Shown one piece after another: positions 7,653-16,292 of a stretch of 48,754 nt of DNA. Where the stretch lies: the NCBI GenBank assembly GCA_009929795.1, contig RZZR01000005.1, positions 1 through 48,754 on the forward strand, in the 5' to 3' direction. Position 1 is the first letter of the stretch. Every line of letters begins with the position of its first letter. Made by a program: the position numbers and the translations under genes. The notes under the pieces were generated by a model. That model did no database searches and had not been told where the DNA came from. It saw only the letters and a list, made by a program, of their open reading frames with translations. Source of the DNA: Deltaproteobacteria bacterium (lineage in GTDB: Bacteria; Desulfobacterota; Desulfovibrionia; Desulfovibrionales; Desulfomicrobiaceae).

Positions 7653-9486
7653 CGTCCACACCTTCAACTGGCAGGGTGAAATGAAATACCGACCCGTCAT
7701 TTCCATCCGAGGCAACGCCGATCCGCCCTCCGTGACGCTCCACGATCCGCTTGCAGACCGCCAGGCCGATGCCTGCCCCCTCGTAGGCCTCCCGGCCATG
7801 CAGCCGCTGGAAGATGGCAAAGATCCGATCCTGGTACTGGGGGTCGATGCCGATGCCGTTGTCGGCCACCTCCACCCGCTGCCACCGGCCCTCGGCCCGG
7901 GCCGAGATCCTGATCTTCGGAACTGCGTCCGGCCGTCGAAACTTCAAGGCGTTGGCCACCAGATTCTGGATCAGCTGGACCAACTGGACCCGATCCCCCC
8001 GGACCCTGGGCAGATCTCGGACCTCGATCCTGGCCCCGGTTTCCTCCACGGCCTGGGCCAAATTTTCCAGGGCCTCGGCCGTCACCTCGTTCAAATCCAC
8101 CGTCTCCAAGGCACCGCCTTTGGTGTTCACCCGGGAATAGGTCAGCAGCCCCCGGATCAGGGCCCGCATCCGCTCCCCGGCCCTGACCGTGCCCCGCATG
8201 AAGGTCCGTCCGTCATCATCCAGACGATCCCCGTACCGACGCTCCAGAAGCTGGATATAGCTGATCATGACCCGAAGAGGTTCCTGAAGATCATGGGAGG
8301 CCACAAAGGCGAAATGCTCCAGCTCCTTGTTGGACCGCGACAGCTCTTCGTGACTGTGCTCGAGCTTCTCGGCCATGGCGTCGAAAATCTGACCGAGCAG
8401 GGCCACCTCGTCCCGGCCCCGGAGACCGCTTCGGGCCAAAAGATCACCCCCGGCCAGGGCCCTGGCCGCCTCGGCCAGACGGGACATGGGCCGCACCAGG
8501 CCCCGGGCCAGGGCCGCCGAGGCCAGCAACGCCAACAGGGTGGCCACAGCCGCGACCAGGATCAGGTCGTTGCGCCGTTTGAGGGTCGCCCCGAACACGT
8601 CGTCGTATTCCAGGCGCAAGGCCAAAATCCAGCCCAGGGCATCACCTTCGCCGTGGTCGTAGAATCCGGCCACGGCCACCACCTCCCGGTCATCCCCCGC
8701 TCCCTGGATGGCCGACCACGATCCGACACCCTCCATGTCTCGTGCGTCCGACCCCCTCGGCACCGTTCCAGCTTCGCCGGGTTGAAACAGGCGACTGGCG
8801 TACAGGACCCGATTTTGGGCGTCCACCAGCTCCATGACCGTGGTCCGAAAGGGCCGCAGATGGATGCCCGTTTCCCTGGCCAGGGCCGTGGCCCCCACCG
8901 TGGCCGCCATGACCCCGACCATGGCCCCCGAGGTATCCTGGATGCGCACGGCCACGGTAACCACCTCCCACCGGTCCTCCTCGCCAAAAGCTCCGGTCGT
9001 CACGGACCGGCCCATGTCAACGGCATCCTGCCACCACCTGTTTTTCGGCCCTCCGGACGGCAGTCCAGCCTCTGTGGCTCCGACCACCAATCCGGTCCGG
9101 TCCGTCACCAGAACCGTCTCGAAAAATGGCGTTCCGTAGTTCTGGGCAAAAAAGTCGACGAACCTTTGCCGCAGTCGGTCGTCAATCCAGGCCCTCCCAC
9201 GGATGGGCGCTTCCTCGGTCAAGACCTCCTGCATGATCCCGTCCGTCAGGAACAGCCGCATGTCCTCCACGCTGAAGGCGATGTTGTTTCGGACCCGGTC
9301 CATGACCAGTCCGGCCAGGATTTCCATGTCCCGCAAGACAACTTCTTCGGTTTCGGCCTGGGACCGAGCGATGAGCCAAAAGGAAACCCCCACGAGCAGG
9401 CCCACGGTCACGGCCGTCAGCAGACCGAGCCGCAGGCCGATGCCCGGCCGGAACCCGACTCGAAAGAGATCCAGGCTATCGTTCAT
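7645..9486 (-). CDS. Membrane histidine kinase with periplasmic dCache-type sensor and HAMP
   Basis: A 613-residue inner-membrane kinase. TM1 lies near residues 17-40, a periplasmic double-Cache-like domain at 45-300 ([26 protein letters not shown] before the membrane), TM2 at about 307-330, HAMP at 330-385, HisKA at 390-460 with His398 in [14 protein letters not shown], and HATPase to the end ([28 protein letters not shown]). The SHDLQEPLR box is typical of the phytochrome-like kinase class. The start ATG 9486 overlaps the stop of the substrate-binding lipoprotein gene by 11 bases. This coupling suggests that the lipoprotein presents ligand to the kinase. The ligand is not predictable from sequence. 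Confidence 0.9.
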   Translation of the reverse strand: MNDSLDLFRVGFRPGIGLRLGLLTAVTVGLLVGVSFWLIARSQAETEEVVLRDMEILAGLVMDRVRNNIAFSVEDMRLFLTDGIMQEVLTEEAPIRGRAWIDDRLRQRFVDFFAQNYGTPFFETVLVTDRTGLVVGATEAGLPSGGPKNRWWQDAVDMGRSVTTGAFGEEDRWEVVTVAVRIQDTSGAMVGVMAATVGATALARETGIHLRPFRTTVMELVDAQNRVLYASRLFQPGEAGTVPRGSDARDMEGVGSWSAIQGAGDDREVVAVAGFYDHGEGDALGWILALRLEYDDVFGATLKRRNDLILVAAVATLLALLASAALARGLVRPMSRLAEAARALAGGDLLARSGLRGRDEVALLGQIFDAMAEKLEHSHEELSRSNKELEHFAFVASHDLQEPLRVMISYIQLLERRYGDRLDDDGRTFMRGTVRAGERMRALIRGLLTYSRVNTKGGALETVDLNEVTAEALENLAQAVEETGARIEVRDLPRVRGDRVQLVQLIQNLVANALKFRRPDAVPKIRISARAEGRWQRVEVADNGIGIDPQYQDRIFAIFQRLHGREAYEGAGIGLAVCKRIVERHGGRIGVASDGNDGSVFHFTLPVEGVDDE

Positions 9487-10585
9487 GATAGACGAGCCGA
9501 CCGTTCTCGATATGGGCCGGCACCAGGGGAAAGGTCCATTCGTGGCTCCCTTTGGTCGAAACCACGTCGCCGAATACGCCGGGGAAGACGAACCCTCCGG
9601 CCAGGCCGTTGCGCAGGCTTTCGGCTCCAAGGCCGTTTCGCTCCAGCGTCGCCGCCAGCAACATGACGGCATCGTAGCCAATGGCCGTGAAATGAGTGAA
9701 AGCCTCCCCGGTCATGGCCTCGTACCCGGCCTTCAGACTGGCGGCCCGGTCGGCCCTGGGGCTGTAGATTCTGGTCGTGCTGACCTGCAGACCCTGGAAC
9801 TGGGGCATGGTCAGATAAAGGGGATGGGCCGAGCTGGTCAGGCCCAGCCGGACGCCGCCATACTCGTCCCTGACCAGGGCTTCGTACAGGGGCGGATGCT
9901 GTCCGGGCAGGCCGACGACCAGCACCCCGTCCGTGTCGGCCAGCCCCGTGGGCGGTGCTGAAAACTCCATGGCGTTCATGGGAAACGGCCAGTCGAGAAC
10001 GCGTCGACCCTCGGGTTCCAGGGTCCGGCGCAGATGGTCGAGCATGACCCGGCCAAGGACCGAATCCACCCGCCAGACTCCCAGAGTCTCCACGCCCAGA
10101 ACCCGGACATGGTCGACGATGGGGCCTAGCTCGTCCTCGGGCCGGGGCCAGTACCGGAAGGTCCAGGTGGCGTTGGCCGTCAGTTCCGGGGCCGAGGTCA
10201 CCACCCCCAGAAGGGGGACTTCCGCCGCCTCGGCCAGGGGCCGCAGGCCCAGGGCCACGTGGCTCCGGGCGACAATGACCGCTGCCGGCTCGCCCTTGGC
10301 TGTCATCTCGGCCCACAGGTCCCGGGCCCGGGCCGGATCGGAACCGCAGTCGCGGAAATCCAGGACCAGCTTGCGGCCACGGATGCCCTGGCCTGAGTTG
10401 ATCTCCCTGGCCGCCAGGACCATGCCGTCCCGGATGGCCGCTCCTTCCAGGGTCTGTCCCCCCGAAGCATCCTCGATGCTCAGGATGGCCCCCAACCGGA
10501 CCGCATCGGGATCGCCGCAGGCAGACACCAGGATCGCCAGAGCCAAGCCCAGAATCAGAACAACAGAATTACGGGCATCGAGCAT
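9476..10585 (-). CDS. Leu/Ile/Val-type periplasmic substrate-binding lipoprotein (sensor partner)
   Basis: A 369-residue lipoprotein: signal peptide with lipobox VSAC near residue 23, then a type I periplasmic-binding-protein fold (VRLGAILSIEDASGGQTLEGAAIRDG split as usual for the Peripla_BP_6 N-lobe; INSGQGIRGRKL; a C-lobe with FTHFTAIGYDAVMLLA). Family members bind amino acids, amides or aromatic acids and normally feed an ABC importer. No permease or ATPase gene is nearby. Instead the gene overlaps a sensor kinase by 11 bases, so it is likely the ligand-binding front end of a signalling pathway. The start ATG 10585 has GGAGGGG 7 bases upstream; a longer in-frame form would bury the signal peptide. 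Confidence 0.9.
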   Translation of the reverse strand: MLDARNSVVLILGLALAILVSACGDPDAVRLGAILSIEDASGGQTLEGAAIRDGMVLAAREINSGQGIRGRKLVLDFRDCGSDPARARDLWAEMTAKGEPAAVIVARSHVALGLRPLAEAAEVPLLGVVTSAPELTANATWTFRYWPRPEDELGPIVDHVRVLGVETLGVWRVDSVLGRVMLDHLRRTLEPEGRRVLDWPFPMNAMEFSAPPTGLADTDGVLVVGLPGQHPPLYEALVRDEYGGVRLGLTSSAHPLYLTMPQFQGLQVSTTRIYSPRADRAASLKAGYEAMTGEAFTHFTAIGYDAVMLLAATLERNGLGAESLRNGLAGGFVFPGVFGDVVSTKGSHEWTFPLVPAHIENGRLVYHER

Positions 10586-10669
10586 GTTCGCCCCTCCTCG
10601 AGATAAATCCTGAGATGTCCCACATGTAGACCGATTTCTGGGACGGGGCAAGACCGAATTCGAATCAGG

Positions 10670-11137
10670 CTATTGCCTGGGCCCGGCCGCCTCCTTTTTG
10701 CCAGATCTGGTCAAGCGTAGGCGCAAAAACTCGGCCGCAGCCGCTCCGGCCTCGTCTCCCAAAGAATGCCTCATGCCGTATTCGGCCAGGTCCTCGGCCA
10801 TCTGCTTTTCCATCCGCTCCGACTCCAGGAACATGATGTAGGTCAGAAGCAGGGCCGCGTCGTTGTCTTCGCCGCCGCTGCACAGCAGCTCGATCTGGTT
10901 GCGGGGCACGGTTTCGTGCAGCCGTTCGATGAACATGTCGATCCATTTGCCGTACAGGGTCGGCATGATCTCCGGTATGGCCAGGGCCACGGCCTCGGCT
11001 GTTTTCCGGTCAAGATCGGGCATGGTCACCGAAAAGTACTCCAGCAGGGATTCCTTTCGGCGGCTCTCGTCCCTCGAGAACCGGTCCAGGACCAGCAAAA
11101 AAATCTTGCTCCGAATCTCATGGTCGGTCATTTCCAT
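10670..11137 (-). CDS. Conserved-looking unknown protein, helical, cytosolic
   Basis: A 155-residue protein that I do not recognise. It begins MEMTDHEIRSKIF, is rich in charged helix (LDRFSRDESRRKESLLEYF, ESERMEKQMAEDLAEYG) and has no signal peptide, membrane segment or metal motif. The ATG at 11137 follows AAGGAG with a 9-base gap. It lies 84 bases upstream of the substrate-binding lipoprotein on the same strand, so it could be the first gene of the signalling operon or a separate unit. A 15-codon ORF with a good ribosome site precedes it. Confidence 0.75.
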   Translation of the reverse strand: MEMTDHEIRSKIFLLVLDRFSRDESRRKESLLEYFSVTMPDLDRKTAEAVALAIPEIMPTLYGKWIDMFIERLHETVPRNQIELLCSGGEDNDAALLLTYIMFLESERMEKQMAEDLAEYGMRHSLGDEAGAAAAEFLRLRLTRSGKKEAAGPRQ

Positions 11138-11184
11138 TTCACATATCTCCTTGTCGTGTCGTTATGTTCGCCCTAAGTCGTGAG

Positions 11185-11232
11185 TCATTGCCAAAAATCG
11201 GCAGGCCGTGGCGCGGCCGCCGGTTCGGTCAT
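11185..11232 (-). CDS. Possible 15-residue leader peptide ORF
   Basis: ATG at 11232 is preceded by TAGGAG with a 5-base gap, one of the better ribosome sites in the area, and encodes MTEPAAAPRPADFWQ before a TGA. It lies 47 bases upstream of the unknown 155-residue gene on the same strand. It could be a small protein, a leader peptide or a chance match. No run of a single amino acid suggests classic attenuation. Confidence 0.35.
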   Translation of the reverse strand: MTEPAAAPRPADFWQ

Positions 11233-11297
11233 GGTGTCTCCTATCTATTGACCCGTCAAATGCATATGGCGGAATTGTGAAAAAAAACCCATCGCTC

Positions 11298-11326
11298 TGG
11301 ACATCCGCCCACCGGCAGGATACAAA
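11298..11326 (+). promoter_or_regulatory. Candidate sigma-70 promoter of the cyclophilin gene
   Basis: TGGACA, a 17-base spacer, then TACAAA, placed about 44 bases before the cyclophilin ATG. This is the only reasonable match in the divergent gap. The first gene of the tmc operon begins 37 bases after the cyclophilin stop, so this promoter might also serve tmc. Confidence 0.45.
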
Positions 11327-11369
11327 GCCCGAAAAGTCATGCATATCATATCTCTATCCAATTGAAATT

Positions 11370-11876
11370 ATGAACAATCCACATATCCTCCTCGAAACGA
11401 ACCTCGGCGACATCCTTATCGAACTCCTTCCCGAACATGCCCCGGAAACAGTCCAGAACTTCCTGGTCTACCTGGACGAGGGGCACTTCGATGGCACAAT
11501 TTTCCACCGGGTCGTCCGGGGGTTTGTCATTCAGGGTGGTGGGTACGGCATCGACCTCGTTCGCCGTCCTACCCGGGAGCCAATTATCAACGAAGCAGGC
11601 AACGGCCTGTCCAACACCAAGGGAACCGTGGCCATGGCCCGGACCCCGAACCCCCATTCGGCCACGGATCAATTTTTCATCAATGCCGAAGACAATCCAT
11701 CGTTGGACCATCGCGATGACACCCCCGAGGGTTTTGGTTATGCCGTCTTTGGCCGGGTCGTCGAAGGAATGGACGTGGTCAAAAAAATCAACTGGAAAGT
11801 TTCCAAACCACGGGACGGCTTTGACGCCCTTCCCGTGGACATGGTGATGGTAAACGCCGCGCGGCGTTTCGAATAG
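11370..11876 (+). CDS. Peptidyl-prolyl cis-trans isomerase, cyclophilin type
   Basis: A 168-residue single-domain cyclophilin without a signal peptide, hence cytosolic. Family marks in order: PETVQNFLVYLDEGHFDG, the catalytic FHRVVRGFVIQGG, GTVAMARTPNPHSATDQFFIN and GYAVFGRVVEGMDVV. The active-site Arg (FHR), Gln-Gly-Gly and QFFIN residues are all present, so it should be active in proline isomerisation. The ATG at 11370 has no clear Shine-Dalgarno, which is unusual here. Longer in-frame starts exist but would add an unrelated N-terminus over the candidate promoter. It resembles ppiB but the subclass cannot be fixed by eye. Confidence 0.92.
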   Translation: MNNPHILLETNLGDILIELLPEHAPETVQNFLVYLDEGHFDGTIFHRVVRGFVIQGGGYGIDLVRRPTREPIINEAGNGLSNTKGTVAMARTPNPHSATDQFFINAEDNPSLDHRDDTPEGFGYAVFGRVVEGMDVVKKINWKVSKPRDGFDALPVDMVMVNAARRFE

Positions 11877-11913
11877 GAACCGGCACCCCGAACCGACAGC
11901 GAGGAGAGCGCAG

Positions 11914-13176
11914 ATGACGAAACTGAAACAATGGGACTGGACCCCGGGCGAGAGGACCATCGTGCCCTCCCTGGCCTGTCCTGCCGGATTCATGTGGCAG
12001 GAGGAGGCCGTGGCCTCGCCCGATGGCGAAACCGTGGCCGCGGTGGCCAGACGTGAGGACGAGACCTTCACCGTGCGCGTCAATAACGAGCATTGGGAAG
12101 GCGAATACGAGAAATTTTGGCATCTGGGCTTCGGCCCCGACAACCGTCTGGCCGGTCTGGCCCAGGTGGACGGTGAATGGCTCCTGACCGTGAACGACGA
12201 GGCTCTGGGTGAGAGCCACGCCTTTCTGTGGACCATCCTCTTTGACGAAGACGGCACCAACGTGGCCTGCGCCTCCCAGCAGGACGGCAGCTACGGCATG
12301 CTGACCAACGGAGAACCTTGGCCGGAACTCTTCGACAACGCCAATAATTTCGCTTTAAGCCCCACCAACGGCAAAACCGCGGCCGTGGTTCAGATCAAGC
12401 CTCTGGGCCAGGCCGACACCGAAACCTTTTTCAAGGGCGTCTTCAGCGTGGCTGTGAACGGCCAGGTATGGGACTCCATTTTCGTCAACGCCTGGACCCC
12501 GGTATTTTCCCACGACGCCTCCCATGTCGCCGTCCAGGCCCGCATCAACACCTACGAATATACCATTACCGTGGATGACAAGCCCTGGACCCAGCGCTTT
12601 CAATATGTCTGGGATCCGGCCTTCGACCCGGCCACCGGCGATGTTCTGGCCCCGGTCCGCCTCCAGGGCAAATGGGGCCTAGCCCGTAACGGAAGTATGG
12701 ACTGGAACCCGACACTGGTACAATGCTGGGATGTGAAAATCGGCCCTGACGGCAAGAACATCTGGGCCATCGGCGCCCCCGAATACGGGAAATTTACCGC
12801 CATCCAGAATGGCCGGCCCTGGAACACGAAGTTCCCTGTGGCCGTCGACCTGCGTCTGTCTCCGGACGGTACCCGGGCCGCCTGCCTGGGAAATAACAAC
12901 AATACCGACTTCGTGGTTGTCGTCGATGACAAACCCTGGCCCGGTACCTGGGGCATGGCCTGGGCTCCGGTCTTTTCCCCGGACGGCCGCCATGTGGCCG
13001 TCACCGTCCGCAAGAATGGCCAATACACGGTTCTGGTCGACGGCAAGGGCATGAACCGGACCTTCCGCCGCTGCTGGCCTCCGGCCTTCAGTTCCGATGG
13101 CGCCCACATCCTCATCCGGGCACTGGACGGCAACGCCTTCAAGCGCATCGTCCTTCCCGTCAAGCAATTTTCCTGA
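11914..13176 (+). CDS. tmcD: Tmc complex subunit TmcD, WD40-like beta-propeller
   Basis: A 420-residue cytosolic protein of repeated blades, each with a W- and D-rich signature such as SPDGETVAAV, SPDGTRAAC and SPDGRHVAV, alternating with VNNEHW, VNDEAL and VDDKPW turns. The protein has no signal peptide. It matches the repeat protein TmcD of the Desulfovibrio transmembrane Tmc complex, whose exact role is unknown. The assignment rests on context, because the next three genes are the other Tmc subunits in one transcription unit. GAGGAGAG precedes the ATG closely. Its stop is 10 bases from tmcC. Confidence 0.85.
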   Translation: MTKLKQWDWTPGERTIVPSLACPAGFMWQEEAVASPDGETVAAVARREDETFTVRVNNEHWEGEYEKFWHLGFGPDNRLAGLAQVDGEWLLTVNDEALGESHAFLWTILFDEDGTNVACASQQDGSYGMLTNGEPWPELFDNANNFALSPTNGKTAAVVQIKPLGQADTETFFKGVFSVAVNGQVWDSIFVNAWTPVFSHDASHVAVQARINTYEYTITVDDKPWTQRFQYVWDPAFDPATGDVLAPVRLQGKWGLARNGSMDWNPTLVQCWDVKIGPDGKNIWAIGAPEYGKFTAIQNGRPWNTKFPVAVDLRLSPDGTRAACLGNNNNTDFVVVVDDKPWPGTWGMAWAPVFSPDGRHVAVTVRKNGQYTVLVDGKGMNRTFRRCWPPAFSSDGAHILIRALDGNAFKRIVLPVKQFS

Positions 13177-13186
13177 AGGAGGCCCC

Positions 13187-13849
13187 ATGGAAACATTGTA
13201 TCTTCTGGCCCGAGGGCCCCTGTGTTGGGCCACGGCCATCATCTTCGTTCTGGCCATGGGCTGGAAATTGTCCAAGGCCTGGTCCGAAGCCAAGGCCAAA
13301 GACGGCTCCTCGGTAGCCTATCTGTCCTGGAAATTTGGGCTGCGGTCCATCTTCAACTGGGCCATTCCCTACAATGCCCTGGGCTGGAAAGAGAATCCCC
13401 TGATCTGCGCGGCCACGTTTTGCCTGCACCTCTCCCTTTTGCTTTTGGTACTGTTCGCCGACGGCCATACCGTCTTGTGGGAATACACCTTCGGCCTCCG
13501 AATCTGGGCCCTCTCGCCCATGCTGTCGGATATCCTGTCCGTCGTAGCCTTGACCTCTCTGGGCGTTCTGGCTTGGCGGAGGATCGCGGTGCCGCAGGTC
13601 AAATTCGTCACCGGCCCGGCCGATTGGCTGGCCCTGATACTGGTCACCGTCCCCGTCCTGACCGGCTTTCTGTCAGGATTCCTCGGCGGAACCTCGGCCC
13701 TGACCTTGACCACCCTGCACATCCTGACGGCCGAAATCCTTATTGTCCTTATCCCCTTCACCCGCCTGTCCCATGCCGTTTTCATCTTCTTCACCCGGGC
13801 CTACATCGGCTCCGAGTTTGGTGGAGTCCGGCATTGCAGAGACTGGTAA
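13187..13849 (+). CDS. tmcC: Tmc complex subunit TmcC, membrane cytochrome b
   Basis: A 220-residue integral inner-membrane protein with about five to six hydrophobic segments (starting TAIIFVLAMGW; later FCLHLSLLLLVLFADGHTV, LALILVTVPVLTGFLSGF, LTAEILIVLIPFTRLSHAVF). Several membrane histidines (in CLHLSL, LTTLHILTAE and RLSHAVF) can serve as heme b ligands, as in the NarI/DsrM-like cytochrome b family. In Tmc it is thought to carry electrons between the periplasmic cytochrome c3 and the cytoplasmic iron-sulfur protein. GAAGGAGG lies just before the ATG at 13187; a longer in-frame reading overlaps tmcD and was discarded. It is 16 bases from tmcB. Confidence 0.9.
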   Translation: METLYLLARGPLCWATAIIFVLAMGWKLSKAWSEAKAKDGSSVAYLSWKFGLRSIFNWAIPYNALGWKENPLICAATFCLHLSLLLLVLFADGHTVLWEYTFGLRIWALSPMLSDILSVVALTSLGVLAWRRIAVPQVKFVTGPADWLALILVTVPVLTGFLSGFLGGTSALTLTTLHILTAEILIVLIPFTRLSHAVFIFFTRAYIGSEFGGVRHCRDW

Positions 13850-13865
13850 CATATACGGAGTATCC

Positions 13866-15221
13866 ATGAGCACCATAAGGGAACGACGAATCACGGACCA
13901 GGGTCTGGAGATCGGCCTGGCCGCCCTGACCCAGGATCGCATCCGGGAAGCGGTTCAGGCCATCAGAAACTCCGAAACCGGGGCCAAGATGAAGGTCTAC
14001 CACGAGACCTGTATGCGATGCGGCATGTGCGCCCCGGCCTGCCATTTCTACGTCTCCAACGACAACGACCCGAGCTACGCTCCAGTGGCCAAGGTCCATC
14101 AGACCATGACCCGCATTCTAAACGGCGAGGACATTGGCCCTCAGGACGTCTACGACTTCGCCCAGATCGCCTACACCGAGTGCAACCTCTGCCGTCGTTG
14201 CGCGTTCTACTGCCCGGTGGGCATCGACATCGGCTACATCATGAGCACGGTGCGCCGGTTCTGCTACAAACTGGGCATGGTTCCCCAGTATCTGAACGAT
14301 ACCGGCAACAGTCACGCCTCGACCATGAACCAGATGTGGGTCAAGGAAGACGAATGGACCGACTCCCTGCTCTGGCAGGAGGAGGAGGCCCGGGACGAAT
14401 TCCCCCATATCCGCATCCCCCTGGACAAGGAAGGGGCCGACATCTTCTACTCGGTCATCGGCCCGGAACCCAAGTTCCAGACCCAGTTGATCTACCAGGC
14501 CGCCTGCATCATGCACGTGGCCGGACTGGACTGGACCATGCCCAGCTTCCCTGGCTGGGACAATTCCGACATGAGCATGTATATCGGCGACTTCGAAACC
14601 ATGGGCCGGGTCAAGAAGGCCCATTTCGATGCCGCCCAGAAGCTGAAATGCAAACGCATCGTCATGGGTGAATGCGGCCACGCCTTCCGGTCTGTCCACG
14701 ATGTGGGCAACCGCTGGCTCGGGGCCAAGGATTCTCCAGTGCCCATCGTCCATTCGATCAAGTTTTTTGCCGACCTTATCCGGGAAGGCAAAATCAAAAT
14801 TGCTTACAAAATCGACGACCCGGTGACCATCCATGACCCCTGCAACGTCATCCGCGGCCGGGGTCTCATGGATGAACTCCGCTATGTGACGCACGCCCTG
14901 TGCTCCAACGTCATCGAAATGACCCCCAACCGTGAATACAACTATTGCTGTTGTGCTGGCGGCGGAGTCATCAACTGCGGCCCGCCCTACAAGAACTCCC
15001 GAGTCCAGGGCAACCGAGTCAAGGCCGAACAGATCAAACGGACAGGGGCCACGATCGTCATTTCACCCTGTCACAACTGTCATTCCGGCCTGGAAGACAT
15101 CGTCCACGGGGCCAAGATCGATGCCAAAATCAGTTTTCTGGGGGATCTCATCTACCCGCAGATGGAAAAGCCGGCGCACTTCACCGAGCCGGCACCCTGC
15201 AATGGAGGTGGCCATGTCTAA
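13866..15221 (+). CDS. tmcB: Tmc complex subunit TmcB, CCG-domain iron-sulfur protein
   Basis: A 451-residue cytosolic protein resembling HdrD/GlcF. Two [4Fe-4S] motifs lie near the N-terminus ([12 protein letters not shown] at about residue 52 and [12 protein letters not shown] at about 107). The C-terminal half has a cysteine-rich CCG domain: HDPCN, then [12 protein letters not shown], then SPCHNCHSG. In heterodisulfide-reductase-like proteins this domain binds a special [4Fe-4S] cluster. Here it would exchange electrons with TmcC on the cytoplasmic side. The ATG at 13866 has GGAG 5 bases upstream. The gene overlaps tmcA by 8 bases, so the subunits are translated together. Confidence 0.93.
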   Translation: MSTIRERRITDQGLEIGLAALTQDRIREAVQAIRNSETGAKMKVYHETCMRCGMCAPACHFYVSNDNDPSYAPVAKVHQTMTRILNGEDIGPQDVYDFAQIAYTECNLCRRCAFYCPVGIDIGYIMSTVRRFCYKLGMVPQYLNDTGNSHASTMNQMWVKEDEWTDSLLWQEEEARDEFPHIRIPLDKEGADIFYSVIGPEPKFQTQLIYQAACIMHVAGLDWTMPSFPGWDNSDMSMYIGDFETMGRVKKAHFDAAQKLKCKRIVMGECGHAFRSVHDVGNRWLGAKDSPVPIVHSIKFFADLIREGKIKIAYKIDDPVTIHDPCNVIRGRGLMDELRYVTHALCSNVIEMTPNREYNYCCCAGGGVINCGPPYKNSRVQGNRVKAEQIKRTGATIVISPCHNCHSGLEDIVHGAKIDAKISFLGDLIYPQMEKPAHFTEPAPCNGGGHV

Positions 15222-15621
15222 ACTGAAACGCACCACTCTCCCGGTCCTGGCCGTCCTGGCCGCGGCCATTTTCCTTCTGGCCCCCCTGGGTTCTCTCATG
15301 GCCCAGGACTCCTTTATCAACTTCGAACCCCTGCGGCCCCTAACCCGGCCGGCGGCCCTGTTCGACCACGACGACCACAACGAAAAAGCTGGGCTTGAAG
15401 ACTGCACGGCCTGCCATCACGGCGGCGAGAACGGGGTCATGGACCCTGATGAGGACACGGCCGGCACGCCCTGCGCCGACTGCCACAAGGTCGATGCCGG
15501 ACCCAACACCCGTCTGGTTCGGGCCTATCACCTCCAGTGCATCGGCTGTCATGAAAAGGATGCCAAGGGCCCTCTGGCCTGCGGTCAATGCCACGATCCG
15601 TTTATAAAGGCCGCCGAGTAA
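15214..15621 (+). CDS. tmcA: Tmc complex subunit TmcA, periplasmic tetraheme cytochrome c3
   Basis: A 135-residue exported cytochrome: signal peptide ending near GSLMA, then about 107 mature residues with exactly four CxxCH heme sites (CTACH, CADCH, CIGCH, CGQCH) and extra His ligands (DHDDHNEK before heme 1, RAYHLQC). This fits the c3 family and the acidic type II cytochrome c3 of the Tmc complex, which takes electrons from hydrogenases through type I c3. The ATG at 15214 has GGAGG 5 bases upstream, inside the end of tmcB; a nearby ATG at 15202 has no such site. Confidence 0.93.
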   Translation: MSKLKRTTLPVLAVLAAAIFLLAPLGSLMAQDSFINFEPLRPLTRPAALFDHDDHNEKAGLEDCTACHHGGENGVMDPDEDTAGTPCADCHKVDAGPNTRLVRAYHLQCIGCHEKDAKGPLACGQCHDPFIKAAE

Positions 15622-15635
15622 ACGGAAAGTAGAGT

Positions 15636-16145
15636 ATGGAAGTTTTCGAGGCCATCGCCAACCGACGGAGCGTCCGCAAATACACGGATAAGCCCGTTGC
15701 CGACGATCAGATCCGGACCATCCTCGAGGCGGCCATGATGGCCCCCAGCGCCGGCAACGCCCAACCTTGGCAATTCGTGGTCGTTCGTGACCGCGAGATC
15801 CTGGCCGCCTTGAAGGACATCAACCCTTACGCGGCCATGGCCGCCCGGGCACCGCTGGGCATCCTGGTTTGTGGGGATCTGAGCCTTGAAAAATACCCTG
15901 GCTACTGGGTTCAGGACTGCTCGGCCGCCATCCAGAATATGCTCCTGACCATCCACGGTCTGGGCCTTGGTGCGGTCTGGACCGGCATCCACCCCATGGC
16001 CGACCGCGTGGCCGGATTCCGGAAGCTCTTCAAGCTGCCGGACCATGTCGTGCCCCTGGGATTCATCATCATCGGCCACCCGGCCCAGAACCCCACTGCC
16101 GAAAGCCGCTATCGGGAAGACCGAATCCATCAGGAAACTTGGTAG
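15636..16145 (+). CDS. Nitroreductase family FMN protein
   Basis: A 169-residue flavoprotein of the nitroreductase fold. Marks are the N-terminal NRRSVRKYTDKPV phosphate/FMN-binding stretch, APSAGNAQPWQFVVV, and GLGLGAVWTGIHP followed by LGFIIIGHP. Such proteins use FMN and NAD(P)H, but substrates vary widely. It starts 14 bases after tmcA and ends just before a strong terminator, so it is probably the last gene of the tmc transcript. Whether it works with Tmc is unknown. GGAAAG lies 8 bases before the ATG. Confidence 0.9.
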   Translation: MEVFEAIANRRSVRKYTDKPVADDQIRTILEAAMMAPSAGNAQPWQFVVVRDREILAALKDINPYAAMAARAPLGILVCGDLSLEKYPGYWVQDCSAAIQNMLLTIHGLGLGAVWTGIHPMADRVAGFRKLFKLPDHVVPLGFIIIGHPAQNPTAESRYREDRIHQETW

Positions 16146-16164
16146 CAAAACCGTAATAAACGAC

Positions 16165-16204
16165 AACGGGCGGACAGTGACCTCACTGCCCGCCCGTTTT
16201 TTTT
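16165..16204 (+). terminator. Strong intrinsic terminator after the tmc/nitroreductase operon
   Basis: ACGGGCGG pairs with CCGCCCGT and, inside it, CAGTG pairs with CACTG around an ACCT loop; eight T follow. It lies 20 bases after the nitroreductase stop. The reverse strand lacks a T-run, so it acts in one direction. Confidence 0.9.
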
Positions 16205-16292
16205 GCCCCCATCCAATCAGATCAGCCAGGCCCGCAACTCTTCTTTCCCCAATGCATCGTGCATTTTTACTCGATGCGTTCAGTGAAAATAC

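Noticed and set aside
5576-9666. Long plus-strand open frames (552 and 700 codons) opposite the signalling operon
   Set aside because: They are mirror frames of GC-rich kinase genes; no domain motifs, ribosome sites or plausible composition (very high Pro, Gly, Arg, His).
10666-10679. Small CAGGC-TATTG-CCTG hairpin at the end of the unknown 155-residue gene
   Set aside because: Four to five pairs and no T-run; too weak for a terminator, probably chance.
11346-12260. Minus-strand frame of 304 codons over the cyclophilin and tmcD
   Set aside because: It crosses two real genes on the other strand and has no family features.
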